From Geobacter sp. SVR (GTDB lineage: Bacteria > Desulfobacterota > Desulfuromonadia > Geobacterales > Pseudopelobacteraceae): 64,000 bases of DNA. Below are positions 41,642 to 51,066 of this stretch, piece by piece. Below the pieces are notes generated by a model. The model was given only the letters and a program-made list of their open reading frames with translations. It ran no database searches and had not been told where the DNA came from. Each line of letters starts with the position of its first letter. Positions within the stretch are counted from its first letter, which is position 1. Both the position numbers and the translations under genes were made by a program. The stretch covers positions 3,378,501-3,442,500 of the forward strand of contig NZ_AP024469.1 of the NCBI RefSeq assembly GCF_016865365.1, read 5' to 3'.

Positions 41642-43021
41642 GTGACAACCCCCAATCGCACTTTCATGCAGTCACTATGGGATTTTTTCTGTTCACTCAA
41701 GCTGACCATGTTCCTGCTGATCTCACTGGCGATCACCTCGATCATCGGCACCATCATACCCCAGGGCACCCCGGCTCCGGAATACCTCGCCACCATCAGC
41801 GTCACCAAGGTCAAGCTCTACAAGGCTCTGGGCTTTTTCGACATGTACCATTCGTGGTGGTACATCCTGCTTCTGTACCTGCTGACCGTCAATCTGATAG
41901 CCTGCTCCATAAAGCGGCTGCCGCATATCTGGAAGATCATCAGCCAGCCGACAACCACGCTGGATGGCACCCTGGAACGGTCGCTGACCAGCAAAGCCAG
42001 CATAACCAGCAAGGAACAGCCGGAGATGCTGAAGGAGAAGATCGCCGCCTTTCTCCGGAGCGAGTTCGCCGAACCGGTCGTAACCGAGTCCGAAGGGGGC
42101 TGGCATCTCTTTGCGGAGAAAAATTCCTGGTGCCGGCTCTCCGTCTATATCGTCCACCTCAGCATCATCATCATCTTCATAGGGGCTATCATCGGCTCCC
42201 TCTTTGGCTATAAGGGCTTCGTCAATATCGTTGAGGGACAAAGCGTCTCCAATGTCATGTCCCGCTCCGGCAAACCGGTGGATCTCGGCTTTTCCGTTCG
42301 CTGCGAGAAATTCAGCAAGACCACCTATCCCAACGGCGCACCCAAGGAGTTCAAGAGCATCCTGACCGTACTGGAAAACGGCAAGCCGGTGCCGGATTTC
42401 ACCAATGTACGCGTCATCGTGAACGATCCCCTGAGCTACAAGGGCATCACCTTCTACCAATCCAGCTACGGCAACGCCGGCGACTATTTTTTTACGGTCA
42501 GCGATCCGTCAGGCTCCCGGGATATACCGGTGACGGTGAGCGGCAATGCATCGGTTACCCTGCCTGATGGCAGCAGCATGCATGTTCTGGAGGCTACCGA
42601 GGATGTCTCCCCCTTCGTTCCCGGACTTGCAGGGCCCGCCGCACAGGTGGAGCTGCATGGTGCCGCAGGAGGGGGGCAGTCATTCGTGGTGTACGCCAAC
42701 TACCCCGACCTGAACGTCCAATATGCCAAGGCGAGACAGGGCACCCCCATTATCCACTACAAAGGGGCGCAGCAGAAAATGTACACCGGTCTGCAGGTGG
42801 CAAAGGATCCCGGTGTATGGGTGGTCTGGCTGGGCTGCGCGCTGATGGTGCTCGGCGTCTACGCAGCGTTCTTCATATCTCATCGCCGCATCTGGGTACG
42901 GATCCAGCACGGCACCATCACCGTCGGAGGCAATGCCAGCAAGAATCAGGGTGCTTTCCAGGGGACATTCGAAAATCTGGTCGAGCTCCTCAAGACACGT
43001 CTTACCAAGGAGAAGCCATAA
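41642..43021 (+). CDS. resB: Cytochrome c biogenesis protein ResB (Ccs1)
   Basis: A 459-residue ResB protein, part of the system II heme-lyase that moves heme out and ligates it to apocytochromes c. It has three early membrane segments (LTMFLLISLAITSIIGTIIP, YHSWWYILLLYLLTVNLIAC, a stretch near SIIIIFIGAIIG), a large periplasmic domain with DPLSYKGITFYQSSYG, and a final membrane segment (VWVVWLGCALMVLGVYAAFF). The GTG at 41642 has AAGGAG at 41629-41634; the longer in-frame start at 41606 is rejected. It is followed after one base by ccsA. Confidence 0.92.
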   Translation: MTTPNRTFMQSLWDFFCSLKLTMFLLISLAITSIIGTIIPQGTPAPEYLATISVTKVKLYKALGFFDMYHSWWYILLLYLLTVNLIACSIKRLPHIWKIISQPTTTLDGTLERSLTSKASITSKEQPEMLKEKIAAFLRSEFAEPVVTESEGGWHLFAEKNSWCRLSVYIVHLSIIIIFIGAIIGSLFGYKGFVNIVEGQSVSNVMSRSGKPVDLGFSVRCEKFSKTTYPNGAPKEFKSILTVLENGKPVPDFTNVRVIVNDPLSYKGITFYQSSYGNAGDYFFTVSDPSGSRDIPVTVSGNASVTLPDGSSMHVLEATEDVSPFVPGLAGPAAQVELHGAAGGGQSFVVYANYPDLNVQYAKARQGTPIIHYKGAQQKMYTGLQVAKDPGVWVVWLGCALMVLGVYAAFFISHRRIWVRIQHGTITVGGNASKNQGAFQGTFENLVELLKTRLTKEKP

Positions 43022-43022
43022 A

Positions 43023-43874
43023 ATGTCAAGCTCAGTTCTGTTCAACATCACCACCTTTGCCTATCTCATTTCCATGCTGGTGTTTTTCGTTTTTCTGGCC
43101 ACCCGCAACAAGTCGATCGGAACCGCAGCCATTTCCGTCGCGTATGGCGGCCTGCTGGCCCAAACCCTTGCCATTGCGCTGCGCTGGAAGGAGTCCTACG
43201 ACATCGGGGTCGGCCATGCCCCGCTCTCCAATCTGTACGAATCGGTCGTGTTCTTCTCCTGGACGATCGTGCTGATTTACGCACTCCTGGACATCAAGTA
43301 CAAGTACCGGATCATCGGCGCCTTTGTCATGCCGTTCGCCATGCTGGGCATGGCCTGGGCCCAGCTCGGCATGAACAGCTCGATCGAGCCGCTCGTGCCG
43401 GCACTGCAGAGCAACTGGCTGCTCTACCACGTCGTCACCTGCTTCCTCGGCTATGCCGCCTTTGCGGTTGCCTGCGGCATTTCCATCATGTACCTGATCA
43501 AAGCCAATCATGACGAAAACACGCAGAAATCGGGAGAAGCCAGCGTCATCAGCATGTTCCCCGCAACCAGGGTCCTGGACGACCTCAACTACCGGGCCAT
43601 CATGGTCGGCTTCCCCCTGCTGACGCTGGGCATCATCACCGGGGCGGCCTGGGCCAACTATGCCTGGGGCACCTACTGGAGCTGGGACCCCAAGGAGACC
43701 TGGTCGCTGATCGTCTGGTTCGTGTATGCGGCCTTTCTGCATGCCCGCATCACCAAAGGCTGGGTCGGCAGACGCGCCGCCTGGCTCTCGATCATCGGCT
43801 TCGGCGCCACCATCTTCTGCTATCTCGGGGTCAATCTGTTTCTGTCCGGTCTGCACAGCTACGGCGGGAGATGA
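43023..43874 (+). CDS. ccsA: Cytochrome c biogenesis protein CcsA (ResC)
   Basis: A 283-residue polytopic membrane protein of the heme-handling family. The tryptophan-rich WWD motif WGTYWSWDPKETWSLIVW binds heme at the periplasmic face, and candidate His ligands occur in YHVVTCFLGYAAF and in AAFLHARI. With ResB it forms the system II synthetase. The ATG at 43023 begins one base after the resB stop; an in-frame start at 42933 would overlap resB and is rejected. The next gene has its own promoter. Confidence 0.94.
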   Translation: MSSSVLFNITTFAYLISMLVFFVFLATRNKSIGTAAISVAYGGLLAQTLAIALRWKESYDIGVGHAPLSNLYESVVFFSWTIVLIYALLDIKYKYRIIGAFVMPFAMLGMAWAQLGMNSSIEPLVPALQSNWLLYHVVTCFLGYAAFAVACGISIMYLIKANHDENTQKSGEASVISMFPATRVLDDLNYRAIMVGFPLLTLGIITGAAWANYAWGTYWSWDPKETWSLIVWFVYAAFLHARITKGWVGRRAAWLSIIGFGATIFCYLGVNLFLSGLHSYGGR

Positions 43875-43883
43875 AATGACCGC

Positions 43884-43912
43884 TTGACAAGTTCAGGAGA
43901 GTTCTTTATTGT
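43884..43912 (+). promoter_or_regulatory. Sigma-70 promoter ahead of the yybP-ykoY riboswitch
   Basis: TTGACA (43884-43889), 17-base spacer, TATTGT (43907-43912). Transcription would start near 43919, a few bases before the riboswitch core. Confidence 0.65.
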
Positions 43913-43920
43913 CATTTAAC

Positions 43921-44066
43921 AATAAAGGGGAGTAGCTATCAGCCGGAGACATGGCTGACCCCATGCTCGTCAACACAGTCGCAAGACTCGGGCAGGGAAC
44001 GATAACCATCGCAAGCAAGACCTTTATCCATAGCGTATTTCGCCGTGGGTAAAGGTCTTTTTTATT
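43921..44066 (+). promoter_or_regulatory. yybP-ykoY family (manganese) riboswitch with terminator, upstream of htpX-terC
   Basis: The leader contains GGGGAGTAGC (43927-43936), CGTCAACA (43968-43975) and GGGCAGGG (43990-43997), then GCAAGCAAGACCTTT leading into an intrinsic terminator: AAGACCTTTATCCA (44017-44030) pairs with TGGGTAAAGGTCTT (44046-44059) followed by a T-run. These are the conserved blocks and layout of the yybP-ykoY class, which senses Mn2+ (and alkaline pH in the E. coli alx leader) and usually turns on TerC/Alx, MntP or P-type ATPase genes. Here htpX comes first and a terC gene second. Confidence 0.85.
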
Positions 44067-44102
44067 TACCCCGCGAGAACAATTTACTCGGAGGTAATGG
44101 CA

Positions 44103-44960
44103 ATGGTTAACACGTTCAAGACAACCCTGCTTCTCACCCTGCTCACCCTGCTGATGGTCGCCATGGGCAACCTCATCGGCGGCACCACCGGCATGGCCGT
44201 GGCCTTCCTGATGGCCGTGGCCATGAACTTCTTCTCCTATTGGTATTCCGACAGGATCGTCCTGGGCATGTATGGTGCCCGGGAAGTCACCTTCAACGAC
44301 AACCCCGCCTTCCATGGGATGATCAGACGCCTGGCCGATCGGGCCGGACTGCCGATGCCCCGGGTCTACATCCTCCCTTCCGACAGCCCGAATGCCTTTG
44401 CCACGGGGCGCAATCCCGAACATGCGGCGGTTGCCGCCACGGAAGGGATTCTGCGCATTCTGTCGCCCGAGGAACTGGAAGGTGTCATGGCCCACGAACT
44501 CGCCCACGTAAAGAACCGGGATATACTCGTGTCAACCATTGCCGCCACCTTTGCCGGCGCAGTATCGATGCTGGGCAACATGCTGCAGTGGGGCGCCATG
44601 TTCGGTGCCGGGCGAAGCAGCGACGAAGACAATGGGGGACACAGCCTGATCGGTTCGCTGGCCATGGCGATCATCGCACCGCTGGCCGCCATGCTGATCC
44701 AGATGGCCATTTCCCGCTCGCGTGAGTATCTGGCCGACGAAACCGGCGCCGACATCTGCGGCAGGCCTTTGTCGCTGGCTCGCGCCCTTGCGAAACTTCA
44801 ACAGGCCTCGCAGGTCGTTCCCATGCGCGAAGCCAGCCCCGCGTCGGCCCACATGTTCATCGTCAACCCGCTGACCGGCGGCGGCCTGATGACGCTCTTC
44901 TCGACCCATCCCCCCATGGAGGAGCGCATCCGACGACTCGAAGCCGCCGCTCGACGTTAA
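44103..44960 (+). CDS. htpX: Zinc metalloprotease HtpX
   Basis: A 285-residue M48 membrane protease that degrades damaged membrane proteins. It has two N-terminal membrane segments, the zinc motif HELAH (from His131) and the third-ligand region [13 protein letters not shown]. The ATG at 44103 is chosen because GGAGG at 44090-44094 is eight bases away; another ATG at 44097 is too close. The gene sits directly behind a yybP-ykoY riboswitch, so its expression is probably manganese- or pH-linked. terC lies 251 bases downstream. Confidence 0.94.
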   Translation: MVNTFKTTLLLTLLTLLMVAMGNLIGGTTGMAVAFLMAVAMNFFSYWYSDRIVLGMYGAREVTFNDNPAFHGMIRRLADRAGLPMPRVYILPSDSPNAFATGRNPEHAAVAATEGILRILSPEELEGVMAHELAHVKNRDILVSTIAATFAGAVSMLGNMLQWGAMFGAGRSSDEDNGGHSLIGSLAMAIIAPLAAMLIQMAISRSREYLADETGADICGRPLSLARALAKLQQASQVVPMREASPASAHMFIVNPLTGGGLMTLFSTHPPMEERIRRLEAAARR

Positions 44961-45211
44961 GCTTGGCGCACGATTTGTCCCGGTCCCGTGCTGCCGGACT
45001 GTCTGCGTGCCTGAAAGAAGCCGGGGCCCGAACGTCGCCGGAGTGCAGCGATAGCTTTATCTGCCTGCCCTCCGCAGAAACGCTTCACCACGTGACGCTG
45101 CAGGGGCAGAGGCCTTTCAGGCGTGCAGACAGGGAGGCAGTGCGGGACCGGGACGGTTGCCATGAATCATCACTATATCTATTACCGAAGTTTTGAGAAG
45201 GAGGATGACCA

Positions 45212-45970
45212 ATGGATTGGGTGACTGACCCGCAGGTCTGGATGGCGCTGGTGACGCTGAGTGCGCTGGAGATCGTGCTCGGGATCGACAATATTATCTT
45301 CATCTCGATTCAGGCCGGCAAGCTGCCTGTCCATCAGCAGGAGAAAGCCAGACTGCTGGGACTCGGGCTGGCCATGTTCATCCGCGTGGCGCTCCTGTTC
45401 TCGCTGACCTGGCTGATGGGACTCACGGAGCCGCTGTTTACCGTGCTGGGCAATGATATTTCCGGTCGTGACCTGATTCTGCTGTCAGGGGGGCTGTTTC
45501 TGATCTGGAAGAGCACAATGGAGATCCACGAGAAATTGGAAGGGGTGGAAGGACATACCGTTACCCGGGCAGGAGCAACCTTTGGCGCCGTGATCGTACA
45601 GATCCTGCTGCTGGATATCGTATTCTCCCTGGACTCGATCATCACGGCACTGGGTATGGCCAACCAGTTGATGGTCATGGTCGCCGCTGTGGTCATCGCG
45701 GTTGCCTTCATGATGCTCTTCTCGGGCAGGATCAGCGCCTTTGTGGAAAAGCATCCCACCCTCAAGATGCTGGCACTCAGCTTCCTGCTGCTGATCGGGG
45801 TGGCGCTGATCGGCGACGGCCTCGACATGCACATACCCAAGGGGTACATCTACTTTGCCATGGCCTTTTCGGTGCTGGTGGAAATGCTCAATCTGCGCAT
45901 GCGGCGGGGAGTTCCGGTCAAACTTCACAGCCAGTATGACGACACCAAAAGAGAAGAGGCAGTCCCGTAG
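45212..45970 (+). CDS. TerC family integral membrane protein
   Basis: A 252-residue TerC protein with about seven membrane segments. Acidic residues lie inside segments in LEIVLGIDNIIFISI and LLDIVFSLDSIITALGM, the presumed metal path. TerC/Alx-type proteins are linked to Mn2+ export and to metalation of exported enzymes. AAGGAGG lies just before the ATG at 45212. It follows htpX on the same strand, behind the riboswitch at 43921, which fits a Mn2+ role. A second, Alx-type paralogue is at 49472. Confidence 0.9.
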   Translation: MDWVTDPQVWMALVTLSALEIVLGIDNIIFISIQAGKLPVHQQEKARLLGLGLAMFIRVALLFSLTWLMGLTEPLFTVLGNDISGRDLILLSGGLFLIWKSTMEIHEKLEGVEGHTVTRAGATFGAVIVQILLLDIVFSLDSIITALGMANQLMVMVAAVVIAVAFMMLFSGRISAFVEKHPTLKMLALSFLLLIGVALIGDGLDMHIPKGYIYFAMAFSVLVEMLNLRMRRGVPVKLHSQYDDTKREEAVP

Positions 45971-46050
45971 CGGAAACCCACGTTGGATAACGAACATACA
46001 CCACGAGACCGATCCGGCCGTGCCCGAGATCGATGAACAAGGAGAACACC

Positions 46051-46515
46051 ATGAAGAAAAAACTGCTGAAAGTATTCACCGCCATGGCAGCTGTACTGCT
46101 GCTGAGTGTCACCGTGCTGGAACTGAATGCCGAGGCCAGGGCCGGAGGGAGCCGTTCCATGGGTGCCCGCGGTTCGCGCAGCTATTCCCGGCCGGCAACT
46201 CCCTCGTATCAGGCAGGCCCTTCCTATCAGACAAGCCAGCCGCGGCAGCCGTACGCACCGGCGCCGAATTCCTATCAACAGCCTGCCGGAGGCGGATTCA
46301 TGCGGAGCATGGCCGGCGGCCTGATGGGGGGCATGCTGGGCAGCATGCTGTTCAGCGGCATGGCCGGAGCGGGGGGCATGGGAGATATGGGCACGGGTGG
46401 CGGTATCGGCCTGTTTGAGATCATCCTGCTGGCCGGCGGCGGGTACCTGATTTACCGCTTCATCAAAAGGAAACCGGCCGAAAGCCCTGTCCCCCGCGAC
46501 AGAAGGCCGTTCTGA
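46051..46515 (+). CDS. Short Tim44-like secreted/membrane protein
   Basis: A 154-residue protein. It begins with a signal peptide (MKKKLLKVFTAMAAVLLL), then a Ser/Pro/Gln/Tyr-rich stretch, a Gly/Met-rich segment (SMAGGLMGGMLGSMLFSGMAG) and a C-terminal membrane segment (LFEIILLAGGGYLIYRFI). This resembles the N-terminal part of bacterial Tim44-like proteins, without the Tim44 domain. The ATG at 46051 has AAGGAG at 46036-46041; the in-frame ATG at 46033 lies before that site. It follows terC by 80 bases and may be co-transcribed. Function unknown. Confidence 0.75.
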   Translation: MKKKLLKVFTAMAAVLLLSVTVLELNAEARAGGSRSMGARGSRSYSRPATPSYQAGPSYQTSQPRQPYAPAPNSYQQPAGGGFMRSMAGGLMGGMLGSMLFSGMAGAGGMGDMGTGGGIGLFEIILLAGGGYLIYRFIKRKPAESPVPRDRRPF

Positions 46516-46549
46516 AGGGACCAGGGTCTCTGAATGTGCAATTGTTCTT

Positions 46550-46689
46550 AACTCCCCCTGTCCCCTTTAGGCCCTATGGGTCCTCTTATCCTAAGAGGGG
46601 GAACGCATAATCGGTACATTTCCGGAAATTCCCCGGTAGACTGCCGAAGCGTCCCTCCCCTTAACCCTAAGGGGAGGACAGGAGGGGTT
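46550..46689. repeat. 140-bp imperfect inverted repeat
   Basis: The arms at 46550-46571 and 46666-46689 are complementary with a few mismatches (AACTCCCCCTGTCC against GGACAGGAGGGGTT). An inner CCTCTT/AAGAGG hairpin lies near 46580-46600. It sits between the Tim44-like gene and the UPF0182 gene and looks like a dispersed MITE-like element. Confidence 0.65.
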
Positions 46690-46725
46690 ATAATAGAAAT
46701 TGCTGTAATGACGAAGGGGGGCATG

Positions 46726-49398
46726 ATGTTCAGGAACAGGTTCATTCTCATTTTGATACTGATAGCGGTGGTTTTCCCGTTTATTTCGTATCTGCTGAAT
46801 TTTTATACCGACTGGCTGTTCTTCATCGAAACCGGCTTCTCATCGGTATTCACGACCACCCTGTATGCCAAGGCAGGGGCCGGTCTGTTCTTCGGAGGCC
46901 TGTCATTCCTGTTCTTGCAGGCAAACCTGCACTTCGTCGATCGGGCACGCTTCCCCCTGTCCGGACCGTATGTGGTGGGGGGTAATTTTCGGGTAAACAG
47001 TGATGAGGCTGCCCGTCTCGTCAAACCCCTCGGCATGCTGATCAGTGTTATCCTGGCGCTCTTCGCGGCCAACTGGGGCGCCATGCAGTGGGAAGACCTG
47101 CTGCTGTTCATAAACAGACTGAGCGTAGGCACCGTTGACCCGGTCATCGGGAAAGACATCGGCTTCTTCCTGTTCAACCTGCCCTTCATGGAAACGCTCA
47201 AGGCCCTGGCCGGCTTCGTGGTCCTGTCAACGACGGTGGTGGCCGGTGCGGCCTACTATCTGCGGGGGGGCATCGTGCTGACGGACCGGGGAGCCGCGGT
47301 CGATGCGAAGGTCCGGCACCATCTGGCAGTGCTGGTCGCAGTTTTCTCCTGCGTTGTCGCCGCCGGATTTTACCTGGAAGGCTTCAAGCTGCTGCTCTCC
47401 GGAAACGCTACCTTCCACGGCGCCAGTTATACCGATGTACATGCCCGTCTATTGACCTTCCGCCTGCTCGCCTGTCTGGCCCCTCTGGCAGGGGCCGGGC
47501 TGGCCGTCGGCATCTGGAAGGGGAGTCTGCGCCTGACGCTGCTACCGCCGGTTGCAGTGGTTGTTCTGTATGTGGCCGGTATCCGGGTCTATCCGGCCCT
47601 GCTGCAGAAATTCAAGGTAGCGCCCAATGAACTGGCCCTGGAAACTCCGTATATCGAGAACAACATCAAATTCACCCGCTTCGGCTACGGCCTGGACAGG
47701 ATCGAAACCATTCCCTTTGACGTGGATCAGGAACTGACCGCAGCCGACATAGCCCGGAACAACGCTACCATCAAGAACATCCGCCTCTGGGATCACGCCC
47801 CGCTGCTCAAGACTTACAGTCAGCTGCAGCAGATCCGGACCTATTACCGCTTTTTCGACGTGGACAACGACCGCTACCTGGTGGACGGCCACTACACCCA
47901 GGTCATGCTTTCCCCGCGCGAACTCTCCTATGCCGACCTGCCCAGCAAGAACTGGATCAACGAGCGGCTGATCTTCACCCACGGCAACGGCATCACCTTC
48001 GGACCGGTCAGCCGGATCAGCAGGGAAGGTTTGCCGGAATTCTTCGTCAAGGATATTCCGGCGGTCAGCCTGGCCGACATCAAGGTGACCAGACCGGAAA
48101 TCTATTACGGCGAACTGTCCAACGACTATGTGATCGTCAAAACCAAGGTGCCGGAATTCAGCTATCCGACCGCCACCGGCAACATCAGCACCAGCTATGC
48201 CGGCAAAGGGGGAGTGCCGGTCGACTCGCTGCTCAAAAAGGCGCTCTTTGCCGCCAGGTTCAGGACGGAGAAGATCCTGCTCTCCTCGGATATCACCGAC
48301 GAAAGCCGCATTCTCTATAACCGCACTATCAGCGAACGGGTCAAGGCAGTAGCCCCTTTCCTGCGCTTCGACAGTGATCCCTACCTGGTAGTGGACAAGG
48401 GGGGCAGGCTCAAATGGATCATCGACGCCTATACGTCTTCCAACCGGCTCCCCTACTCCAAGCCTCTCAAGGGGGGCATCAACTACATGAGGAATTCGGT
48501 CAAGGCGGTTGTGGATGCCTACGACGGTTCCCTCGACTTCTATATCAGCGATCCCGGGGATGTCATGGTCAAGGCCTATGCCCGGATCTTCCCGGAACTT
48601 TTCCGGCCGATGACCGCCATGCCGGAGGATCTGCGCAAGCATATCCGTTACCCGCACCAATTCCTGCAAATGCAGGCAGCCATGTTCTCGGCCTACCATA
48701 TGACCGATCCCAAGGTATTCTATAACAAGGAGAACCTGTGGCAGGTCCCGGCCCTGGGGGACAAGCCGATGGAGCCCAGCTACACCGTCATGAAGCTGCC
48801 GGGAGAAAAGGCGGAGGAATACATTCTGCTGCTGCCGTTCACCCCCTCCAAGCGGGATAATCTGGCGGCCTGGCTCACGGCGCGCTGCGACGAGCCCAAT
48901 TACGGCAAGATCCGGGCCTACACCTTCCCGCGTGACCGGCTGGTCTATGGGCCGAAACAGATCGATGCCCGCATCAACCAGGATTCCTTCATCTCCCAGC
49001 AATTGACGCTCTGGAGCCAACGCGGTTCCGAGGCGATCCGCGGCAGCATGCTGGTGATCCCGGTCGAGAAATCGCTGCTGTACGTGCAGCCGCTGTTCCT
49101 GGCCGCCAACAAGGCCGGCTTGCCCGAACTGAAGCGCGTGATCGTCGCTTTCGGTGACCAGGTCGTGATGGAGGAAAATCTGGAACTGGCCCTGCAGCAG
49201 CTGTTCGGCGGCAAAAAAGGCACAACAATTGCCGCTGCGGCAGTTCCGGCAGACGCGAAGGCTTTGCCTTCCGCGCTGGCCAAGGAGGCCATGGGCATCT
49301 ATGAACGGGCCGTCAACCTGCAACGCCAGGGAGACTGGGCCGGCTATGGCGAGGAGTTGCGCAGACTGGAACAGGTCCTGAAGCGCATGGTACAATAA
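46726..49398 (+). CDS. UPF0182 family membrane protein
   Basis: An 890-residue protein of the UPF0182 family. The first ~310 residues hold about seven membrane segments (e.g. FILILILIAVVFPFISYLL), followed by a large extracytoplasmic region with ALETPYIENNIKFTRFGY, the DHAPLLKTYSQLQQIRTYY stretch, RILYNRTISERV and a long block near SYTVMKLPGEKAEEYILLLP. The function is not known. The frame is open far upstream through a repeat; the ATG at 46726 (or 46723) follows GAAGGGGGG and gives the family start MFRNRFILILI. It lies between two TerC paralogues. Confidence 0.92.
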   Translation: MFRNRFILILILIAVVFPFISYLLNFYTDWLFFIETGFSSVFTTTLYAKAGAGLFFGGLSFLFLQANLHFVDRARFPLSGPYVVGGNFRVNSDEAARLVKPLGMLISVILALFAANWGAMQWEDLLLFINRLSVGTVDPVIGKDIGFFLFNLPFMETLKALAGFVVLSTTVVAGAAYYLRGGIVLTDRGAAVDAKVRHHLAVLVAVFSCVVAAGFYLEGFKLLLSGNATFHGASYTDVHARLLTFRLLACLAPLAGAGLAVGIWKGSLRLTLLPPVAVVVLYVAGIRVYPALLQKFKVAPNELALETPYIENNIKFTRFGYGLDRIETIPFDVDQELTAADIARNNATIKNIRLWDHAPLLKTYSQLQQIRTYYRFFDVDNDRYLVDGHYTQVMLSPRELSYADLPSKNWINERLIFTHGNGITFGPVSRISREGLPEFFVKDIPAVSLADIKVTRPEIYYGELSNDYVIVKTKVPEFSYPTATGNISTSYAGKGGVPVDSLLKKALFAARFRTEKILLSSDITDESRILYNRTISERVKAVAPFLRFDSDPYLVVDKGGRLKWIIDAYTSSNRLPYSKPLKGGINYMRNSVKAVVDAYDGSLDFYISDPGDVMVKAYARIFPELFRPMTAMPEDLRKHIRYPHQFLQMQAAMFSAYHMTDPKVFYNKENLWQVPALGDKPMEPSYTVMKLPGEKAEEYILLLPFTPSKRDNLAAWLTARCDEPNYGKIRAYTFPRDRLVYGPKQIDARINQDSFISQQLTLWSQRGSEAIRGSMLVIPVEKSLLYVQPLFLAANKAGLPELKRVIVAFGDQVVMEENLELALQQLFGGKKGTTIAAAAVPADAKALPSALAKEAMGIYERAVNLQRQGDWAGYGEELRRLEQVLKRMVQ

Positions 49399-49471
49399 TT
49401 CCCGAAACCGCGATCCTCCGGCACTCCGCTGTCAGGGGGATCGCGAACTCGGAACCGTTACGGAGCGAGGC

Positions 49472-50398
49472 ATGTCCAACCAAACACTCATGTGGCTGGC
49501 CTTCAACATTTTGGTGGTGATCATGCTGGCCATCGATCTGGGCCTCAACCGGAAAAGCCACGAAGTTTCCTTCCGCGAGTCGCTCGTCTGGAGCGGGATC
49601 TGGATTTCGTTGGCCCTGCTCTTCAACGCCGGCATATACCACTACCTGGGACATACCAAAGGGTTGGAATTCCTGGCCGGTTACCTGATCGAAAAGTCGC
49701 TCTCGGTGGACAACCTGTTCGTCTTCATCATGATCTTCTCCTACTTCAATGTCGCTCGGCTGCACCAGCCGAAGATACTGAAATGGGGCATCATCGGCGC
49801 GCTGGTAATGCGGGCGATCTTCATCTTCGCCGGAATCGAACTGCTGGAAACCTTTCACTGGATGATCTACGTCTTTGGCGGGATACTGGTCTTTACCGGC
49901 ATCAGAATGGCCTTTTCCGGCGACGGAGAGCAGGTCGATCCGGAAAAGAACCCGCTGGTGAAACTGGTCAGAAGGTTCGTATCGGTCACGAAAAAGGGGC
50001 ACGGCGACCGTTTCTTCATCAAAAAATGCGGCGTGCGGGCAGTCACGCCGCTGTTCCTGACCCTGGTGATGGTGGAATCGAGCGACGTGATCTTCGCCCT
50101 GGATTCGATTCCTGCCGTTTTCGCCGTCACCAGGGACCCTTTCATCGTCTATACCTCCAACGTCTTCGCCATCATGGGGCTCAGGGCGCTCTACTTTCTC
50201 CTCTCCAACATGATCGGTATGTTCGCTCACCTGAAGCTGGGCATCTCTTTTATTCTGGCTTTTGTGGGGGTCAAGATGCTGCTGGCGGACACACGTTTCG
50301 AGATTCCGATCCACTTCTCGCTGGGGGTGATATTCGGCGTACTCACCGTTTCCATCATCTCCTCGATCATTGCCGCTCGCCTGCGCAAACAACCCTGA
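49472..50398 (+). CDS. Alx-type TerC family membrane protein
   Basis: A 308-residue protein with about nine membrane segments, matching E. coli Alx in length and motifs: IEKSLSVDNLFVFIMIF and VESSDVIFALDSIPAVFAVT, each with acidic residues inside the membrane. Alx is a Mn2+ exporter controlled by a yybP-ykoY leader in E. coli. No such leader is seen directly upstream here (only 73 bases after UPF0182); the window's riboswitch is at 43921. Co-transcription from that promoter is possible, as all the genes between are on the same strand. Confidence 0.9.
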   Translation: MSNQTLMWLAFNILVVIMLAIDLGLNRKSHEVSFRESLVWSGIWISLALLFNAGIYHYLGHTKGLEFLAGYLIEKSLSVDNLFVFIMIFSYFNVARLHQPKILKWGIIGALVMRAIFIFAGIELLETFHWMIYVFGGILVFTGIRMAFSGDGEQVDPEKNPLVKLVRRFVSVTKKGHGDRFFIKKCGVRAVTPLFLTLVMVESSDVIFALDSIPAVFAVTRDPFIVYTSNVFAIMGLRALYFLLSNMIGMFAHLKLGISFILAFVGVKMLLADTRFEIPIHFSLGVIFGVLTVSIISSIIAARLRKQP

Positions 50399-50546
50399 TC
50401 CCCCTGCCCGTACCCGGCAAAAACCCGCACGTTTCTCTTCCCCCCTGCCCGTGCCCTCCCCTGCCTTGCCATACGCCTCAAAAATTTAGCCGGGTTTTAA
50501 TTACTATCCTCTTGCATCCCGGGAGCGCCTGGTATAGGTTTTGCCA

Positions 50547-50900
50547 ATGTTCCCGCCTCGTCTCAGTCTTTCGAAAACAGATCGGCGCCTCTCGCTCTGC
50601 ATGTCGAGCCTGATCGTTCTCCTGCTCTGCGGAATCGTAGCGCAGGGCGTTCCGGTGCGCGGCGGCTTGAAACAGGCGGACTGCGCCGTATCCAAAACCC
50701 TGAAGGCCCCTGTTCTTACGACTGCCACCCACTATGCCCCCTTTGTCGTTCCCAGCCATCCGGCATACGAGTTCGAGCCTCCCACTCCATCTTTTGCAGC
50801 CTTCCACTATGAAACCCGTACGCCAATCTCCCCTTCCCGTTCGAAATATCCCGGCAGAGCGCCGCCGGCCCTGTTCCGGCACGATGTCATTTCTGCATAA
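50547..50900 (+). CDS. Possible small secreted protein
   Basis: A 117-codon frame encoding a hydrophobic segment SSLIVLLLCGIVAQGVPVRG that could be a signal peptide, then a Pro/Ser/Thr-rich mature part ending PPALFRHDVISA. No family is recognised and no ribosome site is visible before the ATG. It lies between the Alx-type gene and DUF3124. Codon use is GC-rich like the surroundings. Tentative. Confidence 0.35.
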   Translation: MFPPRLSLSKTDRRLSLCMSSLIVLLLCGIVAQGVPVRGGLKQADCAVSKTLKAPVLTTATHYAPFVVPSHPAYEFEPPTPSFAAFHYETRTPISPSRSKYPGRAPPALFRHDVISA

Positions 50901-51066
50901 TATCGGCATGCAGGGAGAATATGCCCGAAGAGAGGCCATCCGGCACGCAAGGCTGCCATCAGGCATATAAGGGGTATAATGACTTCACCGGCAAAACACA
51001 CGACCGAGCCGGCAATGCCGCCGTTCTCTCCATAATTCATTCAACAAGCGCGGAAAGGGGTTGAGC

